This document shows positions 1 to 4,886 of a stretch of DNA of 6,111 nucleotides, piece by piece. The DNA lies in assembly GCA_031259185.1 (NCBI GenBank), contig JAIRLV010000110.1:1-6111 (forward strand), in the 5' to 3' direction. Each line of letters opens with the position of its first letter. Within the stretch, counting starts at the first letter, position 1. The translations under genes were made by a program, and so were the position numbers. The notes under the pieces are model-generated. The model saw nothing but the letters and a program-made list of their open reading frames with translations, made no database searches and was not told the DNA's origin. The DNA comes from Elusimicrobiota bacterium (GTDB lineage Bacteria > RUG730).

Positions 1-48
1 TTTGTCAGAGATTGGGTAGCCTTGCTATTTAAAAAAAACTTGGAATAA
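1..48 (+). CDS. Possible C-terminal tail of an upstream gene (partial)
   Basis: The first plus-strand frame is open from the left edge for 15 codons (ending ...LFKKNLE) and stops at TAA 46-48. The stretch is richer in G and C than the flanking DNA, as the conserved end of a gene would be, and a hairpin with a T-run follows at 62-100. Fifteen codons are too few to name a family. The other two plus-strand frames close at 17 and 32 and could equally hold the true end, or the stretch may be non-coding. Low confidence. Confidence 0.25.
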   Translation, partial: FVRDWVALLFKKNLE

Positions 49-61
49 ATATTTTTGTAAT

Positions 62-100
62 GGGTAGGATTAATTTTATAATTAACAAATCTAGCCTTTT
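62..100 (+). terminator. Possible weak rho-independent terminator or leader hairpin
   Basis: GGGTAGG at 62-68 can pair with CTAGCC at 91-96, with one G-G mismatch. An inner AT stem, TTAATT (70-75) with AATTAA (80-85), closes a short TTAT loop. The arm is followed directly by TTTT at 97-100. It would suit the end of a plus-strand gene entering from the left. The stem is imperfect and the T-run short. An attenuator for hisD is conceivable, but I see no His-rich leader peptide and no T-box signature. Confidence 0.3.
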
Positions 101-183
101 ATAACTGAATAATTTTCGCTTTAAAAAAAATTTCTAATATTTTTTTTTGTTGTCTTTTATGATGTAAATATTAAAAGAAATAA

Positions 184-210
184 TTGACATCTTTATAAAA
201 TAACTATGTA
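184..210 (+). promoter_or_regulatory. Putative sigma70-type promoter of hisD
   Basis: A perfect TTGACA (-35) lies at 184-189 and TATGTA (-10-like) at 205-210, with a 15-bp spacer, shorter than the ideal 17. The DNA just upstream is an A-tract-rich UP-element-like stretch. Transcription would start near 217, leaving a leader of only about ten bases that still holds the AAGAG ribosome-binding site at 218-222. In such AT-rich DNA, -10 matches arise by chance; the full -35 consensus is the stronger evidence. Confidence 0.45.
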
Positions 211-227
211 AAAAATTAAGAGAAAAA

Positions 228-1418
228 ATGGAAAATATAGAGAAAATAGTTAAAAAAATTTTGGAAAATGTAAAAAAAAATGGCGATCAAGCTTTGTTAT
301 ATTATTCAAAGAAATTTGATAATGTAATTTTAGAAAAAAAAGAATTAATTATAGATGTAAAAAAATTTGAAAATTCAATTACAAAAATTCCATCACAAAT
401 TTTGAAAGCATTCCAAATAGCAAAAAAGAATATTGAATATTATCATAAAAAACAATTTGAAAAATCTTTAAAAAATACTTTAAAAATTTCAAAAAACGAG
501 TTATTAATATCTGAAAAAATTTCTAATATTAATAAAATTGGAATTTATGTTCCTGGTGGCAGATATTCTTATCCTTCAACGATTTTTATGACGGTTTGTC
601 CTGCTAAATGTGCAGGTTCAAATGAAATAATTATTGCTACGCCAAAAAAAAAATTGACGGATATTGTAAAAGCTGCGATTTTTATGTCTGGAGCCACAAA
701 AGTTTTGTGTGTTGGTGGAGCGCAGGCTATAGCTGCATTAGCATTTGGGACTGAGAGCGTAAAAAAAGTAGATATGATAGCTGGACCTGGTAATGCTTTT
801 GTCACAGAAGCAAAAAGGCAAGTTTTTGGCAAAGTTGGGATAGATATGCTTGCAGGTCCTAGTGATATTTTGATTTTTGCAGATGAGACTCTTGACTTAA
901 ATTTTATAGCAACTGATTTGCAAGCGCAAGCAGAACATGATTTGCTTTCAAAAGCTGTTTTGATAGTTGAATCAAAAAATAAGCTTATTTTAAAAAAAGT
1001 TAGACAGAAAATCAGTACAAAGTTTTTGAAACAAATAGAATTCTATGATAAAAAAACATTGGATGAAATAATTGATTTCATTAATGATTTTGCACCTGAA
1101 CACCTTGAAATTTGCAGTGAAAATCGCGACAAAATTGATATTATTTTGAAAAATATAAAAAATGTCGGGGCTATTTTTATTGGACAATATACTTGCGTTG
1201 CAATGGGTGATTATTTTATTGGACCAAGTCATACTTTGCCTACTGCTTCCAGCGCAAAATTTTCTTCAGGATTATCAGTAAATACTTTTTTAAAAAAAAC
1301 AGCTGTGATGGAAGTTGGTAAAACTTGGATTATGAAAAATGCAGAATATATAAAATCAATTGCTGCTGCAGAAGGTTTGGAGTTTCATAAGAAAAGCATA
1401 GATATTAGAAAAAAATGA
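228..1418 (+). CDS. hisD: Histidinol dehydrogenase HisD
   Basis: Zinc- and NAD-dependent cytoplasmic enzyme that oxidises L-histidinol through the aldehyde to L-histidine, the last step of histidine synthesis. The 396-residue protein follows the family along its whole length: GIYVPGG at 105-111, an AGPGNAFV-like segment at 185-192, LAGPSD at 208-213, QAEHD at 234-238, APEHLE at 289-294, GDYFIGPSHTLPT at 327-339, FSSGLSV at 345-351 and EGLEFH at 382-387. By comparison with E. coli HisD, the zinc ligands are Q234, H237, D328 and H387, and the catalytic Glu-His pair is E291-H292, so it should be active. The start ATG has AAGAG five bases upstream. The frame is closed by TAA at 201-203 with no other start codon between, so this start is firm. 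At 396 residues it lacks roughly the first 25-30 residues of typical HisD (about 430). It appears to have its own promoter and to be monocistronic here; no other his gene is in the window. Confidence 0.97.
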   Translation: MENIEKIVKKILENVKKNGDQALLYYSKKFDNVILEKKELIIDVKKFENSITKIPSQILKAFQIAKKNIEYYHKKQFEKSLKNTLKISKNELLISEKISNINKIGIYVPGGRYSYPSTIFMTVCPAKCAGSNEIIIATPKKKLTDIVKAAIFMSGATKVLCVGGAQAIAALAFGTESVKKVDMIAGPGNAFVTEAKRQVFGKVGIDMLAGPSDILIFADETLDLNFIATDLQAQAEHDLLSKAVLIVESKNKLILKKVRQKISTKFLKQIEFYDKKTLDEIIDFINDFAPEHLEICSENRDKIDIILKNIKNVGAIFIGQYTCVAMGDYFIGPSHTLPTASSAKFSSGLSVNTFLKKTAVMEVGKTWIMKNAEYIKSIAAAEGLEFHKKSIDIRKK

Positions 1419-1428
1419 ATTTTTTTTT
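1409..1428. terminator. Possible bidirectional A/T hairpin between convergent genes
   Basis: Seven As (1409-1415) and nine Ts (1420-1428) flank the hisD TGA stop and could fold into an all-A/U stem with a short loop. They give a U-run at the 3' side in both directions. It sits in the 17-bp gap between hisD and the convergent minus-strand gene, which ends with tandem stops TGA-TAA. There are no G-C pairs, so intrinsic termination is uncertain. Confidence 0.25.
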
Positions 1429-1435
1429 ATAATTA

Positions 1436-2719
1436 TCATTCTATAATGTCTTTTCCCAAAACAATTGTAACGTCAAAAAATGAATTTTTATCTGGTTTAG
1501 AAAATACAATTCCTTTATTCAAAAAAGAGTGAATAATATTTGCATTTTCCCATGTATTTTTTCTATCTATTATCATGGTGATATCTTTTTTAAAAGGATA
1601 ATTACCCCATTTTTGTATATCGAAATTATTATCTCTAAGTTCTCTTGTGATTTTTAAAGATAACCCTTTTTCATCAGTTCCATTCAAAACTTCTAATATT
1701 GGTTTTTCAAAAATTTTATCATTATTATTTTTTAAATTTTTTTCTAAAACATCTTTGATATAAAAATTTTCATTTTCATTTTCATTTAGAATATTATTAT
1801 TTGTTATAAATATAATTTTAAAACCATCAAATAAATTTTTATATTCGATTAAAATTGACAAAATATAAAATATTCTTATATTGCTATCATTTATATTTCC
1901 AAAGCTAAAATCTTTCAATTTTAACTCATAAACAAAAGAAACATTGCATTCATTGCAAATTCTTATTAATTCTTTATTTGTCTTTTCCAAAATATTTTTA
2001 AATTTAATTTTAAAATTTTGTTTTGTTATATTTTTGAAATTTTGTTTCAAATCATACATATATTGTTTTGAAAAAAGTTTAAATTTCAAATTCCAAAATT
2101 TATAAACATTAAAAATTGTTAAAGATTTCAAAAATATTTCTGTATTTTTATATTTATTAAAAACAATTTCATCGTTAAAATTATAACTGATAATTTCATC
2201 ATAATTTAATTTATGAGATTTTAAAATCCGTTCATTAAAAATTTTAATTTTATCTCTAGAAAAATGGATATAATATTCTAATTTAGCATCATTTTCAAAT
2301 TTATAAAATTCATTTAAATTTTTTATAAATTCAGCAAAAATAAAATTTATATCTAGATTATTTTTATGAGAATTGAATATTTTTTTATAAATATCTTGTA
2401 AATATAAAGGCTTTTCATTTGGATTTGTAAATCTAGTCTTTCCAGTTATTGGAAATATCAAGACTTTTTTTTGTTTAAAGTAATAATGGATAATATAGGC
2501 GCTTTCAAAAATATTCAAGTTTTCATTTGTAGATATAAAAACAACCTTAAGATTTTCATTTTTTCTCAAGTTTTTTAGATCTTCCGATTTAAAAGTTTTT
2601 ATTGATATTAGAATTATCAGTAGTGAAAAAATAATTAATGGCAGACTTTTCAAAATTTTGGCAATAATTTTCCAAATTGATTTTGAAAATTTAAAAATAT
2701 GATTAAACAGTTTTTGCAT
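1436..2719 (-). CDS. Membrane-anchored LytR_C-domain protein with degenerate LCP-like N-terminal half
   Basis: From ATG 2719 the protein has 427 residues. A short basic cytoplasmic tail precedes one transmembrane helix at about 25-41 (SLPLIIFSLLIILISI), so the bulk should be extracytoplasmic. Residues 341-425 match the LytR C-terminal domain (LytR_C): an opening LEVLNGT-x-x-x-GL, then ITREL, a WGN segment and a closing DVTIVLG-x-D. Residues about 57-165 resemble the start of the LytR-CpsA-Psr fold: a hydrophobic strand, then ESAYIIHYY where the family has ADTIMLV, then KKVLIFP where it has KVSLLSIPRDT, then LEYYIHF where it has IDYYVVV. The hallmark Asp and Arg-Asp are not conserved, so glycopolymer-ligase activity is doubtful. 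The Lys/Asn-rich middle (170-335) matches nothing I know and holds a CNEC motif (255-258). ATG 2719 overlaps the upstream TAA by one base (TAATG) with GGA seven bases ahead. TTG 2731 would add four residues but lacks a ribosome-binding site. LytR_C is confident; the LCP relation and a role in wall assembly or division are inferred. Confidence 0.78.
   Translation of the reverse strand: MQKLFNHIFKFSKSIWKIIAKILKSLPLIIFSLLIILISIKTFKSEDLKNLRKNENLKVVFISTNENLNIFESAYIIHYYFKQKKVLIFPITGKTRFTNPNEKPLYLQDIYKKIFNSHKNNLDINFIFAEFIKNLNEFYKFENDAKLEYYIHFSRDKIKIFNERILKSHKLNYDEIISYNFNDEIVFNKYKNTEIFLKSLTIFNVYKFWNLKFKLFSKQYMYDLKQNFKNITKQNFKIKFKNILEKTNKELIRICNECNVSFVYELKLKDFSFGNINDSNIRIFYILSILIEYKNLFDGFKIIFITNNNILNENENENFYIKDVLEKNLKNNNDKIFEKPILEVLNGTDEKGLSLKITRELRDNNFDIQKWGNYPFKKDITMIIDRKNTWENANIIHSFLNKGIVFSKPDKNSFFDVTIVLGKDIIE
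1767..1787 (-). repeat. Short tandem hexamer repeat inside the LytR_C-domain gene
   Basis: Three copies of TTTTCA plus a partial fourth. On the coding strand they read as an alternating Asn-Glu run (NENENEN, about residues 312-318). The run sits in the linker just before the LytR_C domain. The period is a multiple of three, so copy-number change would alter linker length without shifting frame. Confidence 0.7.
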
Positions 2720-4020
2720 TATTTTATCCAATATTCTGGATCAACAGCAATTCCGTTTAATCTAACTTCAAAATAAACAGCATTGACATTTTTTACTGCT
2801 GAAATCCCTGAATAGCCCAGAATTGTTCCTTTTTTGACTGTTTGATCTTTTTTTACAGCGAACGAATCTAAGTATGCGTAAACTGTAAAAACTTGTTTAG
2901 GATGTTCTATTATAACTGTCAACCCATAACTACTAAATCTGTCACAAAAAACGACTTTTCCTTCATAAACCGATTCTACTGTTACGCTTCCATTTGTTTG
3001 GATTTCTATTCCGTTTGATATATAATAAGTATCATATTTATCGTGTTTATTTTTTCCAAAATTCAAAATAATCTTTCCAGATGCGGGTTTAGAAATTTTT
3101 CCAAATTCATTGACTAATTCTGAATATTTTGCAATTTCTATTTTTTTACTTTTTGTCAAAGATGTAAGCAATCGTTCCATTTTTTTTGCAGTTTCTGTTA
3201 ATTCTTTTATTTGTTGTTCATATAATTTTTGATTTTCTTCTGTTGTTTTCAATTGTTTTTTTTTATTTTTTTGTTCTTGGTTATATTTTAGTTTATTTTT
3301 TTGCTGTTTTTCTCTATTTTGCGAAAGACTTTTTAGCTCTAAAGCTATTTTCTCTTGATTTTTAGCAAAAATATCTTGCTGTTTTTTGGTTATATAAACT
3401 TTTTCCTTATTATAATCCAAAAAAAACTCCATTATTTTGTATTTTTCAAAATTTTTATGGAATCCATTATCTGTAAAAAAAACATTCAAAGTTTCTAAAA
3501 AATCATTGTTATCTATATATTTTTGTTTGTATAAAAGCTGTAATTCTTTTTTTAAAAGCTCTCTATAATGTTTTTCTTTTAATTTTTCCGCCTTCAATTT
3601 TTCTTCATAAAGCGCATAATCTTTTTTTTGTAAATCAATATTTTTTTCTATTTTTTTTATATTTTTCTGGGTCAAATTCAAATTATAACTCAAATTTGAA
3701 ACTTCTTTTTTTATAGTCGTAAGTTGTTTTTTAGTTTTGTTCAGTTCTTCTTGTTTTTTATCTAAATCTTCTTTAATTTTTTTTAATTCTTTTTCTGTTT
3801 TTTTGGTGTCTGCCGCAGATAAAAAACTAGTATTTTGAAAAATTAAAAAATTAAAAAAAAGACAAAAAATTATAATTTTAAATAACAATAATATAAAGAA
3901 TAGATTTTTTTCGTCAATTTTTTTATTTACAAAATTTGTGATTTTGATTTTTGAACAATTTAAAATTAAAAAAATGTATTTTTTTAAAAATGGGGAATAT
4001 TCAAAATTGTAATGCTTCAT
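2719..4020 (-). CDS. EnvC-like murein hydrolase activator with degenerate LytM (M23) domain
   Basis: Exported coiled-coil protein of the EnvC type, 433 residues. Known EnvC proteins bind the periplasmic loop of FtsX and switch on septal peptidoglycan amidases. The order here is an unusually long 39-residue n-region; a hydrophobic helix at about 40-61 with likely cleavage near LSA-A (67-70); Lys/Glu/Gln-rich coiled coils at about 71-165 and 205-300 separated by a non-coil segment; and a LytM fold at about 310-433. That fold keeps the scaffold (ILNFG, GIEI, GKVVF, YGLTVIIEH, VKKGTILGYSG, YFEVRLNG, DPEYW). All four metal-ligand positions differ: Ser335 for the first His, Glu339 for Asp, Tyr383 in YAYL for YAHL, and Tyr416 in YFE for HFE. 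It should therefore be a non-catalytic regulator. The ATG has AAGAAGAG five bases upstream, and I find no other usable start before the hydrophobic helix. The gene overlaps the end of ftsX by 20 bp and shares one base with the next gene. A signal anchor instead of a cleaved peptide is possible. Confidence 0.88.
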   Translation of the reverse strand: MKHYNFEYSPFLKKYIFLILNCSKIKITNFVNKKIDEKNLFFILLLFKIIIFCLFFNFLIFQNTSFLSAADTKKTEKELKKIKEDLDKKQEELNKTKKQLTTIKKEVSNLSYNLNLTQKNIKKIEKNIDLQKKDYALYEEKLKAEKLKEKHYRELLKKELQLLYKQKYIDNNDFLETLNVFFTDNGFHKNFEKYKIMEFFLDYNKEKVYITKKQQDIFAKNQEKIALELKSLSQNREKQQKNKLKYNQEQKNKKKQLKTTEENQKLYEQQIKELTETAKKMERLLTSLTKSKKIEIAKYSELVNEFGKISKPASGKIILNFGKNKHDKYDTYYISNGIEIQTNGSVTVESVYEGKVVFCDRFSSYGLTVIIEHPKQVFTVYAYLDSFAVKKDQTVKKGTILGYSGISAVKNVNAVYFEVRLNGIAVDPEYWIK

Positions 4021-4867
4021 TTTTGCTCTTCTTAAAAACTATAAAATTCACAATTATAGATAGGCAAATACCTATTGTCAAAATTGAAAAAATATAAAAT
4101 TTGTTCAAAAATTCTAGATTAAAAAGAAATTTTGATAAACAAATATGTAAAAGCAACAAAAATAAGTTTCCCAAAATTCCTGAAATACAGCCCAAAATAA
4201 ATCCTTCGCCAAATACTAAAAAATTTTTTATTGTTTTTTTAACGCCAAAATAATTCCAAAGCAGAAATTCTACTTTTTTATATTGAACGCTAATTTTTAT
4301 ATTATAAACAAAAAGCCAAGCCATTATTATAATGAAAAATATAGCTACGATAATCAGTATTTTTGTGATATAATCTAAAAATATATCAACATTTTTTATC
4401 AGCTCTTCGCTATAAACTATGTCGTCTATAAACTCTAAATCTTGAATACTTTCAACAAAGTTTTTAATATTTAAATAATCGTTATTTTTCAATTTTATCA
4501 AAAAATAATCTTTCAGCGGATTTTCATCTAAAATATCTATTTGCTCTTTTAGATTAGTATTTTCAGAAATAAATTTTTCCAAAGCTTCTTCTTTTTTTAT
4601 AAAATTAATTGTTTCTATAAGCTTATTTTTTTCATTATCCAAAATTTGATTTATAAACGTTTCTTGGTTTTCATCATTAATTTTTACATCATTTTTTAAA
4701 ATTAAAGCGATTTCAAGTTTGTTTTTTATTTTTTCAGAAAAATTTTCAAAATTGAGCTTGACCATAAAAATACAGCCCAAAATAAATAAAAATAACGTTA
4801 TCAAAATTATCATATCAAAACTAACAGAATTATATCTTTTTATGTTCAAAAAAACTTGATTTAACAT
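4001..4867 (-). CDS. ftsX: Cell-division protein FtsX
   Basis: Inner-membrane permease-like half of the FtsEX ABC-type complex, which uses ATP hydrolysis by FtsE to drive periplasmic hydrolase activators at the septum. The 288 residues have the FtsX topology: a cytoplasmic N-terminus, TM1 at about 17-36, a periplasmic domain at about 37-165, then TM2 (167-188), TM3 (217-245) and TM4 (255-277). Family marks in the periplasmic domain are the INFIKKEEALEKF segment (88-99) and ENPLKDYFLIKL (115-126). After TM2, residues 186-210 (YNIKISVQYKKVEFLLWNYFGVKK) match the cytoplasmic loop that carries the FtsE-coupling helix, where the family usually has R-x-E-I-x-I-M-x-L-V-G-A; here it is diverged. The ATG lies 19 bp after the leuA stop with only a weak purine stretch ahead, so it is probably read from the leuA transcript. 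No ftsE is adjacent, although ftsE-ftsX is the usual order. The next gene, an EnvC-like protein, is the expected partner and supports the call. Confidence 0.9.
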   Translation of the reverse strand: MLNQVFLNIKRYNSVSFDMIILITLFLFILGCIFMVKLNFENFSEKIKNKLEIALILKNDVKINDENQETFINQILDNEKNKLIETINFIKKEEALEKFISENTNLKEQIDILDENPLKDYFLIKLKNNDYLNIKNFVESIQDLEFIDDIVYSEELIKNVDIFLDYITKILIIVAIFFIIIMAWLFVYNIKISVQYKKVEFLLWNYFGVKKTIKNFLVFGEGFILGCISGILGNLFLLLLHICLSKFLFNLEFLNKFYIFSILTIGICLSIIVNFIVFKKSKNEALQF

Positions 4868-4886
4868 TTTTTTTATATTTTCACTT

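Noticed and set aside
569-832. Open frame of 87 codons on the minus strand
   Set aside because: It lies wholly inside hisD, antisense to its most conserved core, and the translation resembles no protein family; it is a shadow of hisD.
990-1232. Open frame of 80 codons on the minus strand
   Set aside because: Antisense to the HisD active-site region, with no recognisable motif or convincing ribosome-binding site.
1416-1418. TGA read as tryptophan (alternative genetic code)
   Set aside because: HisD ends at this TGA right after its conserved C-terminal motif, the LytR_C gene also ends at TGA after DVTIVLG-x-D, and tryptophans in the window are TGG.
1767-1787. CRISPR-like or phase-variation repeat
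   Set aside because: Only three perfect hexamers without spacers, in frame and coding for an Asn-Glu linker; copy-number change would not switch the gene off.
1436-2731. Divergent polysaccharide deacetylase (YibQ type), often encoded next to envC, and the TTG start at 2731
   Set aside because: The deacetylase signature motifs are absent, and the C-terminus instead matches LytR_C. The TTG has no ribosome-binding site, whereas ATG 2719 makes a TAATG coupling with the upstream stop.
2719-3090. Active M23 zinc endopeptidase
   Set aside because: The His and Asp metal-ligand positions are all substituted, so catalysis is not expected.
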